Of a DNA stretch of 20,656 nt, positions 1-6,713 are shown in pieces (within the stretch, counting starts at the first letter, position 1; each line of letters starts with the position of its first letter). The DNA is taken from the IMG/VR virus record IMGVR_UViG_3300021091_000503, positions 1-20,656 of that record. The stretch is one strand, 5' to 3'. The position numbers and the translations under genes are program-made. A model generated the notes under the pieces. The model was not told the DNA's origin. It ran no database searches and saw nothing but the letters and a program-made list of their open reading frames with translations. The stretch is from a virus.

Positions 1-2
1 AG

Positions 3-95
3 CAACTGGATTGGGTGCTCCGCATCGTAGCCTCCATCCTCGCCATCGCTGCGGGCGTCTACTCCATCGTGATACGCTACCGTTCTAGAAAATGA
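3..95 (+). CDS. C-terminal end of a small membrane protein (holin-like), cut by window edge
   Basis: An open frame enters from the left edge and ends at the TGA at 93-95, giving 30 residues. It holds one hydrophobic stretch (WVLRIVASILAIAAGVYSIV) followed by a strongly basic end (RYRSRK), the pattern of a membrane segment with a cytoplasmic tail. Its stop overlaps the ATG of the next gene (ATGA at 92-95), so the two are probably translationally coupled. Small membrane proteins next to phage tail genes are often holins or spanins, but only the tail of this one is visible, so the function is an inference. Confidence 0.55.
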   Translation, partial: QLDWVLRIVASILAIAAGVYSIVIRYRSRK

Positions 96-352
96 ACAAG
101 CGTTCCAAGGCGGATATGCCCTGCAACCGGCCAATGAAGAGCTGGAGGGCGGGCAAGAAGAAGGTGGTGAAGGCGTGTGAGGGAGGGCAGGAGCGCATCA
201 TCCACTTCGGGGACAGCAGTATGCAGGACTACACCCAGCATCGGAGCAAGGCCCGTAGGGCGTCCTATTGCGCTAGGTCTGGGGGCATCAAAGGGACGGG
301 CACCAAGCTCTCTGCCAACTACTGGGCTAGACGCACTCTGTGGTCCTGTTAG
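92..352 (+). CDS. Small basic conserved phage protein
   Basis: 86 residues, basic and Cys-containing. The core HFGDSSMQDYTQHRS followed by KARRASYCARSGGIKG and ending in LSANYWARRTLW resembles a family of small proteins found in many aquatic tailed phages, and in some large DNA viruses, with the pattern FGD-x-DYT-x-H, then RR-x-Y-x-AR, then YW-x-R-x-LW. The family has no established biochemical role that I can state. The ATG at 92 overlaps the upstream stop, which supports this start, although Met9 or Met16 would also keep the conserved core. A strong short hairpin follows the stop at 355-372. The place just before the tail genes suggests a late-expressed, possibly virion-associated protein. 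Confidence 0.7.
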   Translation: MNKRSKADMPCNRPMKSWRAGKKKVVKACEGGQERIIHFGDSSMQDYTQHRSKARRASYCARSGGIKGTGTKLSANYWARRTLWSC

Positions 353-354
353 CC

Positions 355-372
355 GCCTCCCCTAGCGGGGAG
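355..372 (+). other. GC hairpin between two small genes
   Basis: CCTCCCC and GGGGAGG form a perfect 7-bp stem around the loop TAGC, directly after the stop codon at 352. No U-run follows on the plus strand (the next bases are TGGAGGGGAAA), so it is not a standard intrinsic terminator. It may be an RNA-stabilising or processing hairpin. Confidence 0.5.
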
Positions 373-409
373 GTGGAGGGGAAATCCAATTTCAGTCAAA
401 CCAATTCCT

Positions 410-535
410 ATGAGCAAATCAGGTGAACGGTACAAGATGAAGAAGGGCAAGGATATGTACGCCAAAAAGGGCGGCAAGATGGATGGGGCGACGCGCAAGG
501 GCGACTACTCGTCCAAGCGCAAGAGCTGCTCTTGA
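410..535 (+). CDS. Tiny highly basic protein (41 aa)
   Basis: An ATG at 410 opens 41 codons ending in TGA at 533-535. The product is almost entirely Lys, Arg, Gly and Ser (MSKSGERYKMKKGKDM, then YAKKGGKMDGATRKGDYSSK), with a predicted strongly positive charge. Similar tiny Lys/Gly-rich proteins occur beside tail genes in aquatic phages; a nucleic-acid or virion role is possible but unproven. No SD lies at the usual distance; a purine run (GGAGGTGGAGGGGAAA) ends about 25 bases upstream. It is retained as a gene because it fills the space between the 86-residue gene and the adhesin gene and has a clean start and stop. Confidence 0.5.
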   Translation: MSKSGERYKMKKGKDMYAKKGGKMDGATRKGDYSSKRKSCS

Positions 536-549
536 AGAGCTAGGCGTGG

Positions 550-555
550 TAGGAT
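550..555 (+). promoter_or_regulatory. -10-like box (TAGGAT) six bases before ATG 562
   Basis: The context is GTGGTAGGATGGGGGT followed by ATG. It shares the pattern GGTARRAT-N6-ATG with the starts at 6714 and 8144. Its 16 bases match the -10 region of the minus-strand promoter at 20356-20371 at 14 of 16 positions. No clear -35 is visible. A small perfect inverted repeat, GCTCTT-G-AAGAGC, lies at 528-540, just upstream. Confidence 0.5.
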
Positions 556-561
556 GGGGGT

Positions 562-1320
562 ATGCCGCTCCTATCCACCACAGGCGCAGCCGGGGCCAGA
601 GCCTTCGGGCTGTTTGGCCAGCAGTCTGTTGCCGCCTTCATTATGGCGTCAGGCGGCACCGTCACCGACTCCGGGAACTACCGCTACCACACCTTTACGG
701 CTAGTGATACGTTCTCGGTAAGCAGCGCACCATCTAGTCGCACCATTGACTACCTGCTTGTTGCGGGAGGCGGTGCGGCTGGCATGCAAAGCGGTGGTGG
801 TGGTGGTGGGGTGGTAATCAGGACAGGAGAAGTGATTTCCACTGGAAGTTACTCAATCGTAATTGGAGATGGAGCAGGCAACTTCGGAACCAACCCAACT
901 GGCCAAGACACCACCGGATTTGGACGCACTGCCCTTGGTGGTGGCTCTGGAGGCGATTCCTTCACCTATGTCGGGAAGAGCGGAGGTAGCGGAGGTGGCG
1001 GCGAATTTCAGCCCGGGGTTGGACCCGGAGCTGGAGGGGCTGGCCTTCAACCGAGTTCTTCTTCGGGTGGGTATGGAAATTCGGGTGGAGCTTCAAGCGT
1101 GGGCGGAGGAGGCGGCGGAGCGGGAGGAGCGGCCAGTGGACAAACTGGCGGCATTGGTATTTCCGGTTCACCGCTCTCAACGGCTATTTACGCCTCTGGA
1201 GGCAACGGTTACATCAATGGCGTTGATGCCGTAGCCAATACAGGTCAAGGCGGCGGAGCGGGCGCATCTAATACGGCTGGCGCATCTGGCATCGTCATCG
1301 TCCGCTACCTCTATCAATAA
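562..1320 (+). CDS. Glycine-rich tail adhesin / fibre-tip protein
   Basis: 252 residues. After an N-terminal segment comes a beta-rich stretch (SGNYRYHTFTASDTFSV, then IDYLLVAGGG) and then long glycine-rich blocks: GGGGGG, GGGSGGD, GGSGGGG, GGGGGGAGGA, GGGAGA. It closes with GASGIVIVRYLYQ. This is the layout of the phage glycine-rich domain proteins, in which Gly-rich runs form a polyglycine-type sandwich used as a receptor-binding tip. It acts outside the virion, at the host surface. Start chosen at ATG 562, which sits six bases after the TAGGAT box and 26 bases after the preceding gene. The stop overlaps the next ATG (TAATG at 1318-1322). Adhesin by family resemblance; the receptor is unknown. 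Confidence 0.8.
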   Translation: MPLLSTTGAAGARAFGLFGQQSVAAFIMASGGTVTDSGNYRYHTFTASDTFSVSSAPSSRTIDYLLVAGGGAAGMQSGGGGGGVVIRTGEVISTGSYSIVIGDGAGNFGTNPTGQDTTGFGRTALGGGSGGDSFTYVGKSGGSGGGGEFQPGVGPGAGGAGLQPSSSSGGYGNSGGASSVGGGGGGAGGAASGQTGGIGISGSPLSTAIYASGGNGYINGVDAVANTGQGGGAGASNTAGASGIVIVRYLYQ

Positions 1321-3500
1321 TGCCTAGGTATTCCAAATACGGCACCCTCGACACGATGGTGCTTGATGACGGGGATGTGGGCTTCACCAGCTTCAACAAC
1401 CGGAAGCGCCCCGACCAACTGACCCAAGGGGAGCTGGCGGAGAGCATCAACGGGCGGATGGACCTTGAGGCGGCTTGGCAGGTGAGGAAGGGGCTGGACA
1501 GTTTCGGTCCTACGTTGACGGCCAACACGGAGTCCATCCGGCTTGTAGACCCGCCCGTCTGGAAACTGTACGCCAGCGTCAACATCAGCTCGGCCACCCG
1601 CTCCTCGGCCACCGTCACCATCACCACCTCCTCAGCCCACGGCTTCAGCAGCGGCACGCTGGTGAGCGTCAATGGCGTGAGCGGCACTGTGGACCCCACG
1701 GGCAACCGCCTCATCACGGTGACGGGCTCCTCCACCTTCACCTTCACCATCACGGGGGCGACGGGCAGCGAAACCTACTCCCTGAGCAGCGCCACGGCAA
1801 CGGCCCCCGAGCTTTCGGCCACTGCCACCACGGGCGTCTACGGCTCCTGCCTGTTCTCCGACCCGTCGAGCAACAACGCCAACTACATCATCCGGGCGAC
1901 CAACAAGGAGGCCATTGCCACGCCAGTGTCTGGCGGCTCCTCTACCACCATCGCCTACCCTGCTGGCATCACCATCTCCAGCACGGTGGAGCTGCTCCAA
2001 TGCTTCGACAAGGTGCTGATCTTCCGGGAGGGGGCTGCGGCCTTGGAGTGGGACGGCGACCTGTCTGGCTCCCCTGCCTTCACGGCGGTGGCCAGTGGCC
2101 TGTACACGCAGCCCGTTTATTTCGATTCGGCATCCAACGGCAGCATCACGGACGGGGTGGTGGCCATTTCCGCCACGGGCCACGGGCTGGCGGTGGGGGA
2201 CAAGGTGTACGTCATCGACAATGGAACGTCCGAGATGCAGGGGGGCGACTACGCCTACACCGTCAGCGAAGTCCCCACCGTCGATTCCTTCGAGTTTCTG
2301 GCGCAGGTGCCGGATGTGGCTTCTGACAGCTTTGTCATCAGCAAGCGCATCAGCAGCGGCAAGGGCTTCATCCATATGCCCGCCCCGGGCTGGGGCTACT
2401 ATCATCAACGTCGGCTGTGGCTGCCTTATTGGTATGAGCCTGCCTCTGGCAGCTACACCGAACGCAACCGCCGGGACGAAATCATCGCCTCCGACATCCT
2501 AGACAGCGACACCTACGACCGGCTGGAGAACCAATACCGAATCACGGCAGGCATTGCGGACTATGTGGTTGGCTTCCAGGCGTTTGCGGAAGACAAGCTC
2601 CTGGTCTTCAACCGCAATTCCATCCACTTGGTGCGGGGCATCAGCGGGTCGCTTGCCGACACCACTGTGACGGCAATCACCTCCGAGATTGGATGTGTGG
2701 CTCGTCGCACCATCCTTCAAGTGGGCAATCAGGTGATGTTCCTCTCCGACAACGGCGTGTACGCAGCCGCTTTTGGCGACCTCTACAACTTGAGAGGGGC
2801 TGGCGTGCCGTTGTCGGAGCCTATTTCTGCCACCATTGCCCGGATTAACAAGGACTACGCTGGAAACGCCGTAGCGGTTTATTTCAACAACCGCTACTAC
2901 ATTGCCGTGCCGCTGGATGCGGCCACGGTGAACACCCACCTGCTCATCTACAACTTCCTCAATCAGGGGTGGGAGAGCGTAGACTACGTAGGTCAGCAGG
3001 GTTGGGCCATCGACAACCTGATTGTGGGGGAGAACAACGGGCTGGCGTCCCTGTTCACCATCAGCCCGTCCGGGTCCATCCACAAGGTGGATGCCCGTGA
3101 GGACAGCAACGACCGCCTGTCGGTGTTTGCTGGGGTGCCCGCGGCCTCCTACCCCATCTACTCCTTGGTCACCACCCGCCAATACACCTACGGGACAATG
3201 GAGCGGAAGAAATACTCCAGCTATGAGGTGCACCTTGAGAGCTCCTCTTCGGAGTCGTCCAATGCCTCGGTGAGCATTGAGGTGGAAAACCCGGATTCCA
3301 CGACGGCTTTGGGCTCCGTCTCCGACCTACTTGGGGGCAATCTGGGCGTGGCGGAAGACGCCTCTGTGCGTGGTAGAATTGGGAACAAGCGCGGATATGG
3401 CGCCCAGCTGTCGATTGCCCCCAGCAATGGCCGTCCCAAGCTGCGAGCCGTAAAGGTGCAGGCTTCCACCACAGACCCCACGGCCACCTCCAAGACCTAA
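1320..3500 (+). CDS. Large tail protein with duplicated beta domains and propeller-like core
   Basis: 726 residues. It resembles large tail-tube or stabilisation-type proteins of aquatic podoviruses. Residues about 85-160 and 277-335 look like two copies of one small beta domain: both have a hydrophobic strand, then (S/G)HGxxxGxxVxVxxG, then a strand ending near TFTFT or SFEFL. The C-terminal half (about 355-600) has the recurring pattern of blade-like strands (FAEDKLLVFNRNSIHLVRG, VGNQVMFLSDNGVYA, FNNRYYIAVPLDA, LLIYNFLNQGWESVD), consistent with a propeller-like core. The start overlaps the adhesin stop, and no SD is needed if translation is coupled. The DNA ends two bases before the next ATG. 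It is probably part of the tail to which the adhesin attaches. The tail role is fairly safe; the exact component is an inference. Confidence 0.8.
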   Translation: MPRYSKYGTLDTMVLDDGDVGFTSFNNRKRPDQLTQGELAESINGRMDLEAAWQVRKGLDSFGPTLTANTESIRLVDPPVWKLYASVNISSATRSSATVTITTSSAHGFSSGTLVSVNGVSGTVDPTGNRLITVTGSSTFTFTITGATGSETYSLSSATATAPELSATATTGVYGSCLFSDPSSNNANYIIRATNKEAIATPVSGGSSTTIAYPAGITISSTVELLQCFDKVLIFREGAAALEWDGDLSGSPAFTAVASGLYTQPVYFDSASNGSITDGVVAISATGHGLAVGDKVYVIDNGTSEMQGGDYAYTVSEVPTVDSFEFLAQVPDVASDSFVISKRISSGKGFIHMPAPGWGYYHQRRLWLPYWYEPASGSYTERNRRDEIIASDILDSDTYDRLENQYRITAGIADYVVGFQAFAEDKLLVFNRNSIHLVRGISGSLADTTVTAITSEIGCVARRTILQVGNQVMFLSDNGVYAAAFGDLYNLRGAGVPLSEPISATIARINKDYAGNAVAVYFNNRYYIAVPLDAATVNTHLLIYNFLNQGWESVDYVGQQGWAIDNLIVGENNGLASLFTISPSGSIHKVDAREDSNDRLSVFAGVPAASYPIYSLVTTRQYTYGTMERKKYSSYEVHLESSSSESSNASVSIEVENPDSTTALGSVSDLLGGNLGVAEDASVRGRIGNKRGYGAQLSIAPSNGRPKLRAVKVQASTTDPTATSKT

Positions 3501-3501
3501 T

Positions 3502-4197
3502 ATGCCCATCCTAGCCACAGGCAACACGTTCGCCACGGGTGACAGCGTCACGGCCACGACGCTGAACAATGCTGTCAACAATGCCACCTTTGCGGCGGAT
3601 GCGGTGGACAATGCCACGACGCAGCTGTCTGGCGGGGCCGTCATCGTCAAGGATGGGGGAATCACCCCAGCCAAGCTGTCCACGGGTGGCCCTTCTTGGA
3701 CGTCTGGCGGGGCTCTGACGGCTACGTCCATCCAGTCCACGCCCATTGGGGCCACAACCCCCTCTTCCGGCGCGTTTACGGCCCTTTCTGCCACGGGGAC
3801 TACCACGGTATACGAAATGGTGGAGAAGGCCGCAATTTCGGCTACAGGGCTGTCTGGCCCCGTCAACTACAACGCCCTTGATGGGGCGGTGGTGTACGTC
3901 ACGGCCAACGCCACGGGGAATTGGACCCTCAACCTGCGGGGGGATGCGTCCACCAGCCTCAACAGCGTGCTGGCCACGGGTGACTCCTTCACATTTGTGG
4001 TGATGGCCACGCAGGGCAGCACGGCCTACTACCAGAGTGCGATGCAAATCGATGGCAACTCGGTGACGCCCAAGTGGGCTGGTGGCACTGCCCCCACTGC
4101 GGGCAATGTCTCCTCCATCGACGTCTACACCTTCGTGGTAATCAAGACCGCCGCCAACACCTTCACCGTTCTGGCCAGCCAGACCAAATTCGCTTAA
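3502..4197 (+). CDS. Fibre-like structural protein
   Basis: 231 residues, rich in Thr, Ala, Gly and Ser, with few charged residues. The N-terminus (FATGDSVTATTLNNAVNNAT, then AVDNATTQLSGGAVIVKDGG and ITPAKLSTGGPSW) is a pattern common in phage tail-fibre and virion-decoration proteins. The C-terminal half (NWTLNLRG, SFTFVVMATQGS, IDGNSVTPKWAGGTAPTAGN, FTVLASQTKFA) resembles a jelly-roll-like fibre head found in many aquatic phages. It follows the previous stop by one base and is followed by the next gene after three bases, so it belongs to one late operon. A tail-fibre or head-decoration role is likely; which of the two cannot be told from the sequence. Confidence 0.75.
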   Translation: MPILATGNTFATGDSVTATTLNNAVNNATFAADAVDNATTQLSGGAVIVKDGGITPAKLSTGGPSWTSGGALTATSIQSTPIGATTPSSGAFTALSATGTTTVYEMVEKAAISATGLSGPVNYNALDGAVVYVTANATGNWTLNLRGDASTSLNSVLATGDSFTFVVMATQGSTAYYQSAMQIDGNSVTPKWAGGTAPTAGNVSSIDVYTFVVIKTAANTFTVLASQTKFA

Positions 4198-4200
4198 TTT

Positions 4201-5910
4201 ATGGCCGAGTTCGATCCCTCCCTGATTGGCGTAAACAACCCCCGGCCCACGTACAACCCCACGGGCGGGGTGGTGCAGCTTCCCGGACAGGGCGGCGCTC
4301 CGGGTGCGTACACGGTGGACCCGGGTGCGGCGATGGCCAACTACCTCAGCGCCTTCAACCCGGCGTTGATGGACCAGCTGTTCAAACTGGAGCAGGAATA
4401 CGGCACCCGGTTTCAGGATATGGACATTGCGGCTCGCAACCGCAATCTGGGTGCCTTCACCGACCTGATTGGCAATCTGACCAACACGGCTGGAAACGTG
4501 GCCCGGGACGAAACCCGCACGCAGTCCCAGTTTGAGGTGGACCGCTTTGGTCAGTTTGGCGGCGCCTCCATTGCGGCCTACATTCAGGGCAACCCCTACC
4601 TGAAGTCGGCTATGGATCGGTCGGACGCCCTTGGCGGCGTGTCCACCAATCAGGCTTACGACGCCCTTTCCCGCCAGCTTCTGGGTGGAGCTCCCAGTGC
4701 CATCAACCTGAGCCCTGAGCGCATTGCGGCAGAGCGCCTCCAGTCGGGAGGCACCCTCACCCCGCAGCAGGTGCAGGCCGAGCGGGTGGCGGCGGAGCGT
4801 GTTCGGGCTGGGCAGGTGCAGGCAGGCGAGGTGGGGGCTGGTGCCCTTGGCCAGTCGCTCTACCAGCAGGCCCTGCGCGGGCAGGAGATGAGCCCCGTGT
4901 CCGCTGCCCTCCAGCAGCAGGCCCTCCAGATGGCTCAGGCCCCGGGCTCCCTCACCGAGCAAGAGCTGCGTGCCGCCACTCAAGGTGCGCGTGAACGCTT
5001 TGCTGGCTCCGGTCGTCTGGCGGACAATGCCGCCATTGCCGGGGAGGCTCTGGCCCGGGCAGGCGTGTCCCGCGAGCGCCAGATGCAGGACCTCGCTGCC
5101 GCCCAGCAGATCAACCAGCAGCTCCTTGGTGCCCAGCAGATGGGCCAGCAGCTGGCCACGGATGTCCTGCGGACGGACATCCAGCGCCAGCAGTCGAACG
5201 TGGGCAACCAGCTTCAGGCTGGCCAGTTCAACGTGGATGCGATGCTGCGGGGAGACCTCGCCAACCAGCAGACCAACCTTCAGGCCAATCTGGCCAATCA
5301 GGATGCGTTCCTGCGGGCGGCGCTGGCCAACCAGCAGGCGTCTATGCAGGCCGACCAGTTCAACATCCAGAACGCTCAGGATGTGGGCCGGTTTAACATC
5401 CAAACTGGGATGCAGGCCGGGATGTTCAATGCGGAGAACGCCAACCGGATGGCTGAGGCCAATCGTGGGTTCAACTACACCGCCCAGCAGGACTACCTCC
5501 GCAATCTGGGCCTGCTTGGTCAGGCTACTCAGGGCCTGCGTGAATCGGATCGTGCGTACAACCTCAATCAGGTGAATACTTACGGCAACGTCAGCAATGC
5601 CGGGCTGAATGCCACGGGCTACAACACCCCCGCTCCGGGTGTGAATGCGGCGATGAACTACTTCACGCTGGGGTCCAATGTGACGCCCAATCGGACGTTT
5701 GACCCGAATGCGGGCATCAATCTGGCGGCCACCGACGCGGCCAACCTCAGCAACTACAACGCCAACATCTACTCGGCCAACAGGTCGGCTGAGGCGGCTG
5801 CGGCTCAGGCGGCTGCGGCCAGGTCGGCGGGCAAGAGCTCGATGTTCGGAAGCTTGATCGGAGCGGGTGCGTCGGCATACGGTACCTATGCCGGACTCGC
5901 CGCATTATGA
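4201..5910 (+). CDS. Virion (ejection-type) protein with 5- and 11-residue repeats
   Basis: 569 residues, rich in Ala, Gln and Asn. Three parts are visible. Residues 190-214 are five pentapeptides of the form xVxA(E/G): QVQAE, RVAAE, RVRAG, QVQAG, EVGAG. Residues 331-418 are eight consecutive 11-residue units, for example LANQQTNLQAN, LANQDAFLRAA, LANQQASMQAD, QFNIQNAQDVG and RFNIQTGMQAG. The C-terminus (MFGSLIGAGASAYGTYAGLA) is a Gly/Ala hydrophobic segment that could enter a membrane. Hendecad repeats form long right-handed helical bundles, which would suit a protein extruded through the tail. Position between fibre and ejection-type genes supports an internal virion or tail-tip role. No family name is certain. 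The stop overlaps the next start (ATGA at 5907-5910). Confidence 0.7.
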   Translation: MAEFDPSLIGVNNPRPTYNPTGGVVQLPGQGGAPGAYTVDPGAAMANYLSAFNPALMDQLFKLEQEYGTRFQDMDIAARNRNLGAFTDLIGNLTNTAGNVARDETRTQSQFEVDRFGQFGGASIAAYIQGNPYLKSAMDRSDALGGVSTNQAYDALSRQLLGGAPSAINLSPERIAAERLQSGGTLTPQQVQAERVAAERVRAGQVQAGEVGAGALGQSLYQQALRGQEMSPVSAALQQQALQMAQAPGSLTEQELRAATQGARERFAGSGRLADNAAIAGEALARAGVSRERQMQDLAAAQQINQQLLGAQQMGQQLATDVLRTDIQRQQSNVGNQLQAGQFNVDAMLRGDLANQQTNLQANLANQDAFLRAALANQQASMQADQFNIQNAQDVGRFNIQTGMQAGMFNAENANRMAEANRGFNYTAQQDYLRNLGLLGQATQGLRESDRAYNLNQVNTYGNVSNAGLNATGYNTPAPGVNAAMNYFTLGSNVTPNRTFDPNAGINLAATDAANLSNYNANIYSANRSAEAAAAQAAAARSAGKSSMFGSLIGAGASAYGTYAGLAAL

Positions 5911-6704
5911 CCTATGAGCAGAAACTCCAACTAGCCAAACTCACCGTCAAGGCCGCCCTTGAGAACTCAAGGAACCCGGCGGTGATGTGTAGTTTCGGCA
6001 AGGACAGTGTGGTGGTGCTTCACTTGGTGAACACCTTCAAACGGCTTAAGGTGATCTTCCACCGGGAGCCATTCCAGCATCACAAGTATGACTACGCCAA
6101 CCGGCTGATGAAGGAGTGGGACCTCCACGTCATTGACTACCCCCCTGCGGGGACGGCGGCAGCTGAGGTGGGACCTGATATGGAGGTGGTCAATTACTAC
6201 CAAACTGGAAACAAGACCGTCCACCTACCCACAGGGCTGAAGCACGAGGACAAGGGGCCAGACACCCTCTGTGCACTAACGGACATTTACGGGAAGCCTA
6301 CCGGCGCCATCAACTACCCATTCGATCTGGTGTTCCACGGCCACAAGTCGGTGGATAGTGACCCTATTATGGGGGACGTGCCCTTGTTCGCGGACGTGGC
6401 AATGAACATCGGGTCCCCGTCTGCGGCGTTTCCGATCAGGCATTTCACTCACGCAGATGTCTGGCGTTACATTGAGGAGAACAACATCCCCATCCACCAC
6501 GAACGCTACGAGAAGCGGGACGGGGAGTGGGTGGAGAAGGACGACAAGACGTACAACCCGGACTACATCGGGTGCTGCTACGCCTGTATGTCCAAGACCT
6601 CGGGCAATAACGTCCATTGCCCCAAGTGGGGCCTCACCGTCAGCAACGTCTCCGGCCAGCTCCGTTGGGCTCCAAAGCTGGAGGCTAGCTATTTGAAGGG
6701 GTAG
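5907..6704 (+). CDS. PP-loop ATPase / PAPS-reductase-like enzyme
   Basis: 265 residues. The N-terminus carries the PP-loop SFGKDS (residues 29-34), which binds the ATP or PAPS phosphates, followed by VVVLHL and IFHREP as in CysH-like proteins. The redox motif of true PAPS reductases (ECG-x-H near the C-terminus) is absent. In its place is a Cys cluster, GCCYACMSKTSGNNVHCPK, with Cys223, Cys224, Cys227 and Cys238, better suited to binding a metal or Fe-S centre. Related phage genes are usually labelled phosphoadenosine phosphosulfate reductase; the substrate is unknown here, and a DNA, tRNA or sulfur-transfer reaction is as plausible as sulfate assimilation. It lies inside the virion operon, overlapping the upstream stop by four bases, so it should be made late with structural proteins. 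Confidence 0.8.
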   Translation: MTYEQKLQLAKLTVKAALENSRNPAVMCSFGKDSVVVLHLVNTFKRLKVIFHREPFQHHKYDYANRLMKEWDLHVIDYPPAGTAAAEVGPDMEVVNYYQTGNKTVHLPTGLKHEDKGPDTLCALTDIYGKPTGAINYPFDLVFHGHKSVDSDPIMGDVPLFADVAMNIGSPSAAFPIRHFTHADVWRYIEENNIPIHHERYEKRDGEWVEKDDKTYNPDYIGCCYACMSKTSGNNVHCPKWGLTVSNVSGQLRWAPKLEASYLKG

Positions 6705-6707
6705 AAT
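6702..6707 (+). promoter_or_regulatory. -10-like box (TAGAAT) six bases before ATG 6714
   Basis: The context is GGGGTAGAATAGGCTT followed by ATG. Its TAG is also the stop codon of the PP-loop gene. The spacing to ATG is exactly six, as at 562 and 8144. No SD sits at the normal distance and no clear -35 is seen. Confidence 0.45.
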
Positions 6708-6713
6708 AGGCTT

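Noticed and set aside
355-372. Terminator after the 86-residue gene
   Set aside because: The stem is strong but no U-run follows on either strand at the proper distance.
1632-3233. Minus-strand frames opposite the 726-residue tail gene
   Set aside because: Arg/Gly/His/Val-rich antisense shadows without start signals or family resemblance.
3374-3379. GGTAGAAT box inside the tail gene
   Set aside because: It matches the -10-like motif but no ATG follows at six bases, and it lies in a coding stretch (RGRIGNKRG), so chance is likely.
3511-5403. A long minus-strand frame of 630 codons opposite two structural genes
   Set aside because: It crosses the boundary between the fibre-like and virion genes and its composition (Arg, Gly, His, Val-rich) is that of a reverse-complement shadow; the plus-strand genes are clearly coding.
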